Shown here: positions 1 through 5,875 of the stretch, one piece after another
Position numbering within the stretch: position 1 is the first letter of the stretch
How the letters are laid out: each line of letters begins with the position of its first letter
Origin: a virus
Virus record (IMG/VR): IMGVR_UViG_3300035180_001302
Span: 1-37,295 of that record
DNA: 37,295 bases
Direction: 5' to 3' (one strand)
Program-made: the position numbers and the translations under genes
Notes under the pieces: model-generated
Database searches by the model: none
Told to the model about the DNA's origin: nothing
The model's input: the letters and a program-made list of their open reading frames with translations, nothing else

Positions 1-143
1 GTGATTTCGGTAATCTTTACTTTGGTTGGACAATCGTATTTTCTAATCCTCAAAACATAACGAAACCATATTCTAATGATTGGCACATTTAACAGCCACA
101 ACAATTTTCGTTGATGTTTTTTGAAAAAATTTTTATCAAACAT
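1..143 (-). CDS. Fibre-associated protein, copy 1, N-terminal part (runs off the left edge)
   Basis: The reading frame starts at the CAT at 141-143 and runs left out of the window, giving 47 residues that begin MFDKNFFKKHQRKLL. It is nearly identical to the start of the 337-residue gene at 35777-36790: three base differences in 143, of which two are silent and one changes Ala to Val. It follows a fibre-tip gene (145-507) by one base, just as the second copy follows another fibre gene. Its role is presumably the same as that of the full copy, a fibre-linked structural protein. It looks cut by the window or contig edge rather than by mutation. Being a real gene is well supported by the silent changes; its function is inferred only from context. 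Confidence 0.7.
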   Translation of the reverse strand, partial: MFDKNFFKKHQRKLLWLLNVPIIRIWFRYVLRIRKYDCPTKVKITEI

Positions 144-144
144 T

Positions 145-507
145 TTATATCAACACCCAAGTATCCGTCGCCATTTTCCGTATAACCCGTGAGCCATATT
201 GCTCATTGATGTTAGCTGCAGCGCTTGCGGGAGCATTTAGGGTTACCCCCGACCCAGCGGAAATCGTTGTCGCTCCGGCTCCTAACTGCGTAATCATAAT
301 TTTTGTTCCAACAGAAAACGCCACGCTTGAGTTAGGCGGAATAGTCAAGGTGTTCGCCGAAGCATTGTTCATAGTTACACACTTGCCAGCGTCAGAAAGC
401 ACAAGGGTATAAGTAGTCCCCGTCTGGGCGTTCTCGCTGGTGAGAATGTTTTTGTTGGAAAGCGTTTCACCCCTGTCTTGTGTTGCTAATTTATATCTTG
501 TTGCCAT
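145..507 (-). CDS. Tail-fibre C-terminal (tip) protein
   Basis: A 120-residue protein, poor in charge and rich in Thr, Ser, Ala and Gly. Phrases such as GTTYTLVLSDAGKCVTMNN and ITQLGAGATTISAGSG are typical of the beta-rich distal domains of phage tail fibres. It presumably trimerises at the end of the fibre and contacts the host surface. It lies 10 bases downstream of the fibre-base gene (518-994) and 1 base upstream of the MFDK gene, all on the minus strand, so the three are probably one mRNA. The leader is AATAAAACAAAAATGG with no Shine-Dalgarno sequence. The fibre seems to be split over several small genes instead of one long one. Family membership is recognised from sequence style, not from an alignment. 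Confidence 0.7.
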   Translation of the reverse strand: MATRYKLATQDRGETLSNKNILTSENAQTGTTYTLVLSDAGKCVTMNNASANTLTIPPNSSVAFSVGTKIMITQLGAGATTISAGSGVTLNAPASAAANINEQYGSRVIRKMATDTWVLI

Positions 508-517
508 TTTTGTTTTA

Positions 518-994
518 TTATATTGTTATATAAAAATCCGACCCGTCAAATTCTATCGCACCAGTTTCTGGCGTTGTTAGATTTGTTCCAGAAGTCAATT
601 TTAGTGGTGCTTTGGTTGTTATTCCCGCTCTTAAAACTATTGTTTTTGAACTTAAATCCTGACTATCGCTATCTCCTACAACCGTTCCCGAAGGCGGAGT
701 TTTGGTCGCCCAAGTATCTAAATCAGCGTCCCACGCTTGAACATTCGTGCCGATTACTAACCCGAGATTGGTTCTTGCGCCGGATGCGGTTGTCGCCCCA
801 GTTCCACCCCTACTTGCCGGCAAAGTGCTAATTGTCGGCTCATATACAGTATCAAAATATGCTTTCAGTATTGCTTTGATATTAGCCCACGTGATTTTTT
901 TGGTCGTTGCGGTGCCGGTTTCCACAATCGGCTGAACGTCGGCGTCCGTCGGCGTCGACATTTCCGTAAGTTGTGATATTTTTTGGTTTGTCAT
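518..994 (-). CDS. Tail-fibre protein, base/shaft part
   Basis: A 158-residue protein beginning MTNQKISQLTEMSTPTDADV, a start shared by many phage fibre or baseplate-attached proteins. Residues about 50-80 hold PASRGGTGATTASGARTNLG, a motif common in phage fibre shafts. The end (GAIEFDGSDFYITI) often precedes a fibre tip domain. It probably joins the virion at its N-terminus and continues into the product of the next gene, 145-507. It is the first gene of the leftward fibre operon, with a promoter-like pair at 1149-1176 about 160 bases upstream. There is no Shine-Dalgarno sequence: the leader is TAAAACAAAAATATG. Confidence 0.75.
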   Translation of the reverse strand: MTNQKISQLTEMSTPTDADVQPIVETGTATTKKITWANIKAILKAYFDTVYEPTISTLPASRGGTGATTASGARTNLGLVIGTNVQAWDADLDTWATKTPPSGTVVGDSDSQDLSSKTIVLRAGITTKAPLKLTSGTNLTTPETGAIEFDGSDFYITI

Positions 995-1140
995 ATTTTT
1001 GTTTTATATTTTATACCCACACCGCAAATCTCCATTGGAAATCATTTCCCCCCATTTCCTACGTCTTTATTTTACCACCATCCTCAAGAAAAAGAAACCC
1101 CCAATCCCCCCGAAGAATAAATTGAAGGATTGAAGCTCCA

Positions 1141-1181
1141 CTATTTATTAAATAGTACAATGTAAGTAGTTGTCAACTACT
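1141..1181. repeat. Two adjacent perfect palindromes overlapping the fibre promoter
   Basis: CTATTTATTAAATAG (1141-1155, 7+1+7) and AGTAGTTGTCAACTACT (1165-1181, 8+1+8) are both perfect inverted repeats with a central T, and they are 9 bases apart. They cover the -10 and -35 elements of the leftward promoter. Their size and position suit operator sites for a helix-turn-helix dimer; no cognate repressor is recognisable in the window. The loops are too short for either to be a good RNA terminator. Confidence 0.45.
1149..1176 (-). promoter_or_regulatory. Leftward sigma-70-like promoter of the fibre operon
   Basis: On the minus strand a perfect TTGACA (complement of 1171-1176) is followed after 16 bases by TATTTA (complement of 1149-1154). 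This is the only good promoter between the structured RNA region and the leftward fibre genes. Both elements lie inside short palindromes (see 1141-1181), which suggests control by a dimeric repressor. Confidence 0.5.
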
Positions 1182-1274
1182 ATGTATGCTATATCAAAAT
1201 TCAAGAAAAGAGTAAATCAAGTGGGGTAAAAATAGCCCCTGTGTATAAATTAGCTTTTATATCTGATACTAATA

Positions 1275-1283
1275 TGTTATACT
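1275..1283 (+). promoter_or_regulatory. Extended -10 element upstream of structured RNA A
   Basis: TGTTATACT is an extended -10 (TGn plus TATACT, 5 of 6 matches to TATAAT). No good -35 lies 16-18 bases upstream (TTTTAT), which is tolerable for an extended -10. It would start a transcript near 1290, just before the first paired element of the RNA. Confidence 0.4.
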
Positions 1284-1289
1284 GCAACC

Positions 1290-1930
1290 AGTCACAGGTT
1301 GTATTTCGAAGGGCTTGGATTGGGCGATGTCCTAGATTAAATAATTGTGCAGCATATCTTGGGGTTGAGATATGCAATAACTGTAACCGACCTAACAATC
1401 CAAGCCCTTGGGGATAAAACCCCATCGCTACACTTTGTAGCAGATTGATTGTTTGGCTTCCAAGGACGGGTTGGTAACTTTACTGTTTGCGAACCCCATC
1501 CGGCCAGATAATCGCCCTTGATAATATCTATGAGCTTTGACGTGGGGGTTGTGTGGATGGAGATAACAGGATGTTGCTTTATATTTATATAAGTAACATC
1601 GGCAACGCGTTATCGAGGTGCAGTTGCCCGTACATCCACCCCCTCGTCAACGCTTATGGCGTTGAGAACTAATGTTTGCTAAGAAGCTTCGGATCCCCAG
1701 CGCAGTCCACAGGCAATGATGCGGATTGCGCCAGGGATTTCTGAATCCCTTGTTCTTTGAGCGATGGAGGAAAGCTTCGGGGTAGTATGCGACTTCGTAT
1801 TTTTTCTGTGGATTTAATAAATACCCCACGGAATAAACGGTAGTGGTAACGGAGGCGGTATACACGCCCATTGCCTTTATTTATGGTAGAAGCATCTCCT
1901 CCATCGCTCAGGGCACAAACCCTGTTTCTA
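1290..1930 (+). ncRNA. Large structured noncoding RNA candidate A (about 640 nt)
   Basis: No credible gene lies in this stretch, but it is full of base-paired elements. Clear stems are 1310-1322/1396-1408 (13 bp perfect) enclosing 1352-1359/1368-1375; hairpins 1409-1413/1420-1424 and 1427-1431/1437-1441; 1468-1472/1492-1496; 1506-1510/1525-1529; the long arm 1538-1559/1633-1649; 1570-1579/1591-1600; 1648-1653/1659-1664; 1700-1708/1723-1731; 1734-1739/1744-1749; and 1758-1771/1897-1910 (14 bp perfect) enclosing 1779-1784/1822-1827 and 1854-1857/1865-1868. Stems 1562-1567/1609-1614 and 1601-1606/1623-1628 interleave, forming a pseudoknot inside the long arm. The non-Watson-Crick pairs I found inside stems are G-U on the plus strand and would be A-C on the minus strand, so the RNA is most likely rightward. 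Size and complexity recall the GOLLD and ROOL classes found in phages; I could not confirm either. Confidence 0.65.
1909..1927 (+). terminator. Weak terminator-like hairpin at the end of RNA A
   Basis: CAGGG (1909-1913) and CCCTG (1920-1924) form a 5-bp stem with loop CACAAA, followed by TTTCT. It shares two bases with the 14-bp stem 1758-1771/1897-1910, so the two compete slightly. It is weak as a rho-independent terminator but well placed between RNA A and the gene starting at 1961. Confidence 0.3.
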
Positions 1931-1960
1931 AGACTGTCGAGGTGGGAAGCGGCAGGGACT

Positions 1961-2461
1961 TTGAAAAAACTATATACAATTTTACTTCTTGCGCTTTTGG
2001 TAGTAGCCACGCTGACGAAAGTAAGCACGGCGAATCTTCAAGCAAAGAGTAATTCAAATGAAAAGGAAGTCGGCATCCCGAAAGAAAAAGAAGACGGTCT
2101 TGACCGTTGGATTGAGAGTCTCGTCAAAGCGGAAAGTTCCGGTCAAGAAGATATCGAAATTATCGACGCAAACGGGAGGTGGTCGCGCGGCTGCCTCCAG
2201 TTCCAGGATGAAACTATTCGGAGCTATTCCGCTCTCTTGGGCTATTTTGTGGGCACGTCAACAGAAGACATTAGGTCGGTTGCCCTCAGCTGTGAAGCGT
2301 CCAAACGATTAGCCCGTTCAATGCTTTTAGATGATTATAAAAACTGGAGAAACTGGTACACATCAAGCAAAAAAATTGGCCTCCCGCCGAGGGTGGAACC
2401 AAGAGCAGAGGGCTCGACAGAGCGAAAGGCTAATAGCTGTTTATCGCGCAAAGCAATATAA
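1961..2461 (+). CDS. Secreted lysozyme-like (transglycosylase-type) protein
   Basis: A 166-residue protein read from the TTG at 1961. This start puts a typical signal peptide first: KKLYTILLLALLVVATL, then VSTA. A longer version starting at 1871 would bury that signal and overlap RNA A. Residues about 47-115 look like a lysozyme-superfamily fold: IESLVKAESSG carries a probable catalytic Glu (about residue 58), followed by NGRWSRGCLQFQ. It would cut cell-wall glycan outside the membrane. The last 25 residues are basic and poorly conserved-looking, and they overlap the next frame. GGCAGGGA just before the TTG is a weak ribosome site. Family and catalytic residue are inferred from motif shape; degradation of a different glycan is possible. 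Confidence 0.6.
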   Translation: MKKLYTILLLALLVVATLTKVSTANLQAKSNSNEKEVGIPKEKEDGLDRWIESLVKAESSGQEDIEIIDANGRWSRGCLQFQDETIRSYSALLGYFVGTSTEDIRSVALSCEASKRLARSMLLDDYKNWRNWYTSSKKIGLPPRVEPRAEGSTERKANSCLSRKAI

Positions 2462-2645
2462 CACTAGCCCTCAACGATATAAAAAACCAAACGACTGGAC
2501 TACGACATCTATGTTACAGATGTGCAGGTGTCATTTCTGCGGCATAACTTCAAGAGAAACATGGACACTAAAGTACCCCAAATTTCCACAAGACAGAAGA
2601 ATAATTTGCAAAAAATGTCTAGACTCCAGGAGAGGGCAAAGTTAA
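2331..2645 (+). CDS. Small zinc-finger protein 1
   Basis: Up to 104 residues. A zinc-binding pair is clear near the end: CHFC and, 23 residues later, CKKC. The start is uncertain. The first ATG (2331) overlaps the lysozyme-like gene by 131 bases; ATG 2511 would give a 44-residue protein holding just the finger. Before the finger the sequence is very basic and Arg/Gln-rich (RGWNQEQRARQSERL), which could bind nucleic acid. Neither start has a Shine-Dalgarno sequence. It overlaps the next small zinc-finger gene in another frame. Lying between two large structured RNAs, it could be an RNA- or DNA-binding partner, but that is speculation. Confidence 0.5.
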   Translation: MIIKTGETGTHQAKKLASRRGWNQEQRARQSERLIAVYRAKQYNTSPQRYKKPNDWTTTSMLQMCRCHFCGITSRETWTLKYPKFPQDRRIICKKCLDSRRGQS

Positions 2646-2866
2646 CCAATAAGTGGGCCGGTGGTTTGCAAGTACAATGGGTCACCCACAAGCCAGAGAT
2701 TACCCAGGGACTATCCCGAACTAGGTGCGCAATATGCAAAATAGAACTCTGGAGAAAAACAGCATCTCTGCGCAACCTGTGCACAACTTGTCGGCTTAAA
2801 AAGTGGAGAATGTATAGTAGGGCTTATCATTCCTTGCAAAGACGTAAAAAAGCACGGGGCTTATAG
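2615..2866 (+). CDS. Small zinc-finger protein 2
   Basis: The frame is open from 2522. I take ATG 2615 (83 residues) because it overlaps gene 1 only slightly; ATG 2561 is an alternative. CAIC and CTTC, 15 residues apart, form a treble-clef or ribbon-like zinc site, followed by a strongly basic tail (RLKKWR...RRKKARGL). Genes 1 and 2 use different frames, -1 relative to each other, with overlapping ends. A single two-finger protein split by a frameshift is possible, but the second CxxC of gene 1 is read only in its own frame, so a slip would have to fall after it. Function unknown; nucleic-acid binding is the natural guess. Confidence 0.5.
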   Translation: MSRLQERAKLTNKWAGGLQVQWVTHKPEITQGLSRTRCAICKIELWRKTASLRNLCTTCRLKKWRMYSRAYHSLQRRKKARGL

Positions 2867-2871
2867 ACACC

Positions 2872-2901
2872 TTGACATAGAATCCGTAGTTCTATTAGGA
2901 T
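2872..2901 (+). promoter_or_regulatory. Sigma-70-like promoter for structured RNA B
   Basis: A perfect TTGACA (2872-2877) is followed, after 18 bases, by TAGGAT (2896-2901). It starts inside the stop region of zinc-finger gene 2 and points into a 780-base stretch without genes. Predicted transcription would begin near 2908. Confidence 0.55.
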
Positions 2902-2907
2902 AATGGC

Positions 2908-3588
2908 AGGAAATCGTCATATGCTCCTCTTTTCCGAGCCGCTTGTGTTGGTTCCATCTCCGCCCTCTTATAAAGAGGGAGAGGGAAGAGAGGTGGATCC
3001 AACAGAGGCGGTTTTCATTTAACAACTAGCGAGCCAACGCATTCCCGTTCGTGGGCAACTTCTATCTGCAAGACCCACCGGTACGGTTGTTCTGGTTTTG
3101 GTTAAGCGTAAGCGGCAAAGCATAGAAAGAAGAAGTAGGCCTAGGCTGAACCTTTCGCTATGGTTGCCGACCGCCCCATCCTCACCCAACCTATCCGCCA
3201 TCGTTCAGCGCCGTAAGGCAAAGTGCGTGGTCACTCAAACATCCCCGATGAAGTTGCGTCTTTGCGCATAGAACTAAACGGGCGGGGGCCGGTAGTCCGG
3301 ATAACAGTGGCAAGCGAGGCAAGGTCAATCATCACATATGGGTGCTCCCAGGGAGCTGATGGTTAGCCTCGCCCCGCTTTCGCACACAATTCAAAGTTGC
3401 GCGCCCGCTAGCACATAGCTTCAAACCTTCCGTGTTAACAACTTGGAAGGTGCAGTGTGTAGGCTGTCGGGTTAAGAAAGACAAATATATAAAAGTAAAT
3501 GGAAGATTGGTGCGCAGAGAGAGCCAGGATGGTAGGTTCTCTGTCTGCTTCTTCAAAGCTATGCCAACACCAATTGTTTTCAAATTTT
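2908..3588 (+). ncRNA. Large structured noncoding RNA candidate B (about 680 nt)
   Basis: No convincing gene lies between 2867 and 3647. The paired elements are 2939-2960/2990-3011, a long imperfect arm capped by 2963-2969/2973-2979; 3051-3055/3074-3078; 3113-3125/3158-3169; 3279-3284/3402-3407 enclosing 3314-3320/3366-3372, 3327-3334/3357-3364 and 3344-3348/3352-3356; 3425-3431/3445-3451; and 3506-3512/3568-3574 with inner 3514-3522/3538-3548. The last arm is followed by TTGTTTTCAAATTTT, a plausible terminator. Wobble positions in 2939-3011 and 3327-3364 are G-U only when read on the plus strand. With the promoter at 2872-2901 this looks like an independent RNA gene. A shorter RNA ending at the T-run at 3012-3015 is also possible. 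I see no tRNA, tmRNA or RNase P signature in it. Confidence 0.6.
2939..3015 (+). terminator. Long hairpin with T-run, terminator-like
   Basis: Arms CCGCTTGTGTTGG (2939-2951) and CCAACAGAGGCGG (2999-3011), continued by TTCCATCTC/GAGGTGGA and CCCTCTT/AAGAGGG, form a stem of nearly 30 bp followed by TTTTCATTT. It may end transcripts from the zinc-finger genes, or be the 5' domain of RNA B. Its length is unusual for a simple terminator. Confidence 0.4.
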
Positions 3589-3618
3589 ATACGCGTGTGC
3601 ACAACATACCGCTTGAAA

Positions 3619-3624
3619 TATAAT
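3619..3624 (+). promoter_or_regulatory. -10 element before the sigma-like gene
   Basis: A perfect TATAAT 24 bases before the ATG at 3648. No good -35 is seen at 16-18 bases upstream, so it may need an activator or be weak. Confidence 0.3.
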
Positions 3625-3647
3625 ATAGGGTGCTGTATGATGTCGGT

Positions 3648-3860
3648 ATGTACGATTATCAGATGAACTTATCCAAAGAGCGTGGAGAACTAAATCAAGA
3701 AATAGTTAGATTGCGTAGGTAGACGGAACAAACATTAAATAAAATCGGATTACGCTATGGCATAACCCGAGAGAGATTGCGTCAGATATCAAAACTATTA
3801 TCCCCCATAAAAGGTCGAGATAATTGCCACCAAATTATTGTCTATCATATAACTAAATGA
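3648..3860 (+). pseudogene. Sigma-factor region-4-like small protein, broken by an in-frame TAG
   Basis: The frame runs from ATG 3648 to TGA 3858-3860, with a single stop, TAG at 3720-3722, in the middle. Before the TAG come 24 residues (MYDYQMNLSKERGELNQEIV...). After it come TEQTLNKIGLRYGITRERLR and QISKLL, which match the helix-turn-helix of sigma-70 region 4.2 that contacts the -35 box. The frame stays open for 45 codons after the TAG and ends in an ATGA overlap with the next gene, as a living gene in this genome would. No ATG follows the TAG that would restart before the helix-turn-helix. So it is a recent amber mutation, a suppressed codon or a base error. If intact it would be a small transcription regulator of early genes. 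Confidence 0.6.
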
Positions 3861-4024
3861 ACAAAGAAGAAATACCAAACCTCAGTGCAGTAATGAGCGA
3901 GTTAGCAAAAAGGAGCGCTGCGGCGCGTCGCAAGCGAATGACCAAAGCAGAGATAAGCGCATACTATGGTAGGATTTCCATGATGCGCAAAACCTTCGGA
4001 AGAAAAAAGAAGACTAGTGTATAG
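3857..4024 (+). CDS. Small basic protein of unknown function
   Basis: 55 residues starting MNKEEIPNLSAVMSEL, with a strongly basic middle (AARRKRMTKAEISAYY) and a basic end (GRKKKTSV). It overlaps the stop of the sigma-like gene by ATGA, so it is probably translated by coupling. Short phage proteins rich in Arg, Lys and Ala with a 'MTKAE' segment are common, but I cannot give this one a function. A DNA-binding helper is one possibility, from charge alone. It ends in TAG. Confidence 0.6.
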   Translation: MNKEEIPNLSAVMSELAKRSAAARRKRMTKAEISAYYGRISMMRKTFGRKKKTSV

Positions 4025-4045
4025 AAGCCTGTGCATAACTATCAT

Positions 4046-4074
4046 TTGCATACCGCAAGCTATTCTGATATTGT
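4046..4074 (+). promoter_or_regulatory. Candidate promoter of the early operon
   Basis: TTGCAT (4046-4051), 17 bases, TATTGT (4069-4074); each matches four of six consensus bases. It lies in the gap before the long run of overlapping genes that begins at 4147. A small hairpin (CTCCG...CGGAG, about 4111-4130) follows in the leader. Confidence 0.35.
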
Positions 4075-4146
4075 TATCCAGTAAGTTTGATAGTCGAATA
4101 GCCAACCCCCTCCGAGATAGTCGCCGGAGAGGAATAAACAAACCAA

Positions 4147-4341
4147 ATGAAGTTCTTTAATAAAGAGTCAGAGCAGCAATGGAACGCAATGGTGTCCGTT
4201 TCTAAGAAGTACAAGCCCGCGTTAGGCATAGTAGGCAAAGTTACCTCTTACAAGCCAGAGCGAACCGAAACTACGGGCGAGAAAGTATTGGCTACCCTAG
4301 CCTTCCTAGTCGCAATTGCAACCCTGTATTTCCTACTTTAA
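4147..4341 (+). CDS. Small protein with a C-terminal membrane segment
   Basis: 64 residues. The last 20 or so (VLATLAFLVAIATLYFLL) form one hydrophobic helix that would anchor the protein in the membrane with its basic N-terminus (KSEQQWNAM...KKYKPA) inside. There is no signal peptide and no known motif. It is the first gene of the early operon, started from AAACCAAATGA, and its stop TAA overlaps the next ATG (TAATG). Function unknown. Confidence 0.6.
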   Translation: MKFFNKESEQQWNAMVSVSKKYKPALGIVGKVTSYKPERTETTGEKVLATLAFLVAIATLYFLL

Positions 4342-4574
4342 TGACAATCACCGAACGCCACGCATGCGACCTGTGCGCCAAGGAGTACGTTACCCGTAAG
4401 GCAGTATCTGGAGACTTAGCAATCTATGACGGCACGACCCTCACCACCTTCCCAGATGTATGCGCCGTATGCGCGAAGAAAGTAGCCGAGCTGATAGCCG
4501 ACACCTTTCCAAGGTCTAAGCCAATCACCCGCACCGTTGCGACTCAGGGAGTTCCCCTCACAGTCTCCAAATAA
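4341..4574 (+). CDS. Small zinc-ribbon protein
   Basis: 77 residues with CDLC near the start (about residues 9-12) and CAVC about residues 41-44, a spacing that fits a zinc ribbon. The two pairs flank a short beta-like segment (AIYDGTTLTTF). The start overlaps the preceding stop as TAATG. It probably binds nucleic acid or a protein partner; no enzyme motif is present. Small CxxC proteins are frequent in this window (2331, 2615, 34447, 34647, 35414), but this one belongs to the group without Shine-Dalgarno sequences. Confidence 0.6.
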   Translation: MTITERHACDLCAKEYVTRKAVSGDLAIYDGTTLTTFPDVCAVCAKKVAELIADTFPRSKPITRTVATQGVPLTVSK

Positions 4575-4590
4575 ACCAACTAACAAACAA

Positions 4591-4821
4591 ATGGAAGAAC
4601 TTAAAGACCGAGTAGAACAGCGCGAAGCCCAGCAGGAGGAAATCAACCGCATGCTGGCAACCCTATCAGAGCAGACCATAGAAACCCTGGGCGTGCTAAA
4701 CGAGCTTTACCAAAGGGCGCACCAGATTCCGACTCTGGAATCTGTAGCCGTAGACTGGTACGCGATAGTCAAAGATGAGGACGAATTGCAGGAAGAAATC
4801 GGAATACAAACCAATAACTAA
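4591..4821 (+). CDS. Coiled-coil protein of unknown function
   Basis: 76 residues from ATG 4591. Upstream codons in the same frame (from 4537) overlap the previous gene and I reject them; the AACAAACAAATGG leader also fits this start. Residues 1-50 are a run of Glu, Gln, Lys and Leu (MEELKDRVEQREAQQEEIN...) expected to form a coiled coil. The tail is acidic (VKDEDELQEEIG). It sits directly before the recombination genes. Function unknown. Confidence 0.6.
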   Translation: MEELKDRVEQREAQQEEINRMLATLSEQTIETLGVLNELYQRAHQIPTLESVAVDWYAIVKDEDELQEEIGIQTNN

Positions 4822-4826
4822 ACCAA

Positions 4827-5255
4827 ATGATTACATCACCAGAGACTAAGCAGATAACCGCCGCCCTCCTTACCTTCCAAGGTAAGGTGGAGGCAGTCAG
4901 TAAGGACGCTAAAAACCCCTTCTTCAAAAGCTCCTATGCCACCCTTTCCAACATTCTCAAGACCATCAAGAACCCCCTACTTGAATCAGAGTTGACCTTT
5001 GTACAGTTCCCCGATGGCGAGAACGGCTTGACTACCCGCCTTATGCACTCTTCTGGCGAGTGGATGGAGGCAACGTACAAAATGAAACCAGCCAAAGATG
5101 ACCCACAGGGATTAGGAAGCGCAATCACCTACCAGCGCAGGTATTCCCTTGGAGCCGTGCTTGGGCTGGACATAGAGGATGATGACGATGGCAACGCAGC
5201 CAGTACGCCTACAACCTACAAGCAAAGAGCCGCGGTAGACGACCTAGTCTTGTAA
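4827..5255 (+). CDS. ERF-family single-strand annealing protein
   Basis: 142 residues with the hallmarks of the ERF (essential recombination function) family. FKSSYATLSNILKTIKNPLL lies near the start, followed by FVQFPDG...LTTRLMHSSGEW. The end of the domain is the typical GLGSAITYQRRYSLGAVLGL (about residues 96-115) and an acidic tail DIEDDDDG. ERF proteins anneal complementary single strands during phage recombination and genome circularisation. Its stop overlaps the next start (TAATG), and that gene is an exonuclease-like protein, so the two probably work as a Red-type pair. The C-terminal tail is short, ending soon after the annealing domain. Confidence 0.85.
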   Translation: MITSPETKQITAALLTFQGKVEAVSKDAKNPFFKSSYATLSNILKTIKNPLLESELTFVQFPDGENGLTTRLMHSSGEWMEATYKMKPAKDDPQGLGSAITYQRRYSLGAVLGLDIEDDDDGNAASTPTTYKQRAAVDDLVL

Positions 5256-5875
5256 TGCTGTTTGACGAAGTCTCTCACACCTACAGTAAGGACGGCATTG
5301 TTTACACCTCCGTCAGCGAGTTTCTTAACACCCTAGATCCGGAGTTCCCCAAAGAACGCATAGCCGCAGCCACCGCAAAACGGGACGGCGGTAGTGCGGA
5401 TGAGATAATCGGCAAGTGGGACCTGAACTCAGAGATAAGCTCAACCTACGGCACAGCTGTCCATAAGGCGATTGAATACTGGATACGCTATGGCGAAGTA
5501 ACTAAGGTGCCACACCTTGCAGACGCAGTGAAAGCTTTTTCTAAACTACACAGCAGAGAGAAGCTACACGCGGAAGTTATTGTCTACAGTGATGAGTATC
5601 AGCTCGCAGGAACGATAGACCAGCTCATCTCAATCGGCCCCAAACAGGTATTGGTGCAAGACGTAAAGACCAACGTAGAATTAACAGACAAGAAGCTCAA
5701 GAAGTATGCACGGCAACTTTCCACCTACAAGTTACTGCTGGAGATGAAGGGCATCACTGTTGCGGGATTGAATATCCTGCACTGGAATGGCGATACCTTC
5801 AAAAACATCAAAGTAAAACCAATTAACATTCAACCCCTACTAGAACAATGGAAAACAAAGAAAAAGTGTTCGTAA
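5255..5875 (+). CDS. PD-(D/E)XK (RecB/Cas4-like) nuclease
   Basis: 206 residues. Motifs in order: GTAVHKAIEYW (His about 70), LAGTIDQL (Asp about 122), VLVQDVKTN (Asp about 136, Lys about 138) and QLSTYKLLLE (the QxxxY motif, about 154-158). This is the catalytic set of PD-(D/E)XK exonucleases of the RecB/Cas4 kind, which resect DNA ends using a metal ion. There is no iron-sulphur Cys cluster. Coupled by TAATG to the ERF protein, it probably makes the single strands ERF anneals. It overlaps the next gene by 28 bases. The family is clear; polarity and exact substrate are not readable. Confidence 0.8.
   Translation: MLFDEVSHTYSKDGIVYTSVSEFLNTLDPEFPKERIAAATAKRDGGSADEIIGKWDLNSEISSTYGTAVHKAIEYWIRYGEVTKVPHLADAVKAFSKLHSREKLHAEVIVYSDEYQLAGTIDQLISIGPKQVLVQDVKTNVELTDKKLKKYARQLSTYKLLLEMKGITVAGLNILHWNGDTFKNIKVKPINIQPLLEQWKTKKKCS

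Noticed and set aside
1-143. Direct terminal repeat of a complete linear phage genome
   Set aside because: The partner at 36648-36790 is not at the end of the window, is not identical, and its left part is the start of a gene. A duplicated gene explains it better.
1669-2028. Leftward and rightward frames across RNA A (1201-2052)
   Set aside because: They run through stems on either strand, have mixed composition, and none has a start signal or recognisable protein.
2600-2620. Programmed -1 frameshift at the A-run joining the two zinc-finger frames
   Set aside because: The run is read TGC AAA AAA TGT in the first frame, not a proper X XXY YYZ heptamer, and slipping there would lose the second CxxC of the first finger.
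3432-3623. 63-residue gene in the RNA B region
   Set aside because: It crosses several stems of RNA B, has one CxxC without a partner, no start signal and no coupling to neighbours.
1000-3650. tRNA, tmRNA or RNase P RNA in the gene-free regions
   Set aside because: No T-arm GTTCRANYC with acceptor stem and CCA, no tmRNA ends, and no RNase P core beyond a chance GGAGGAAAG at about 1766.
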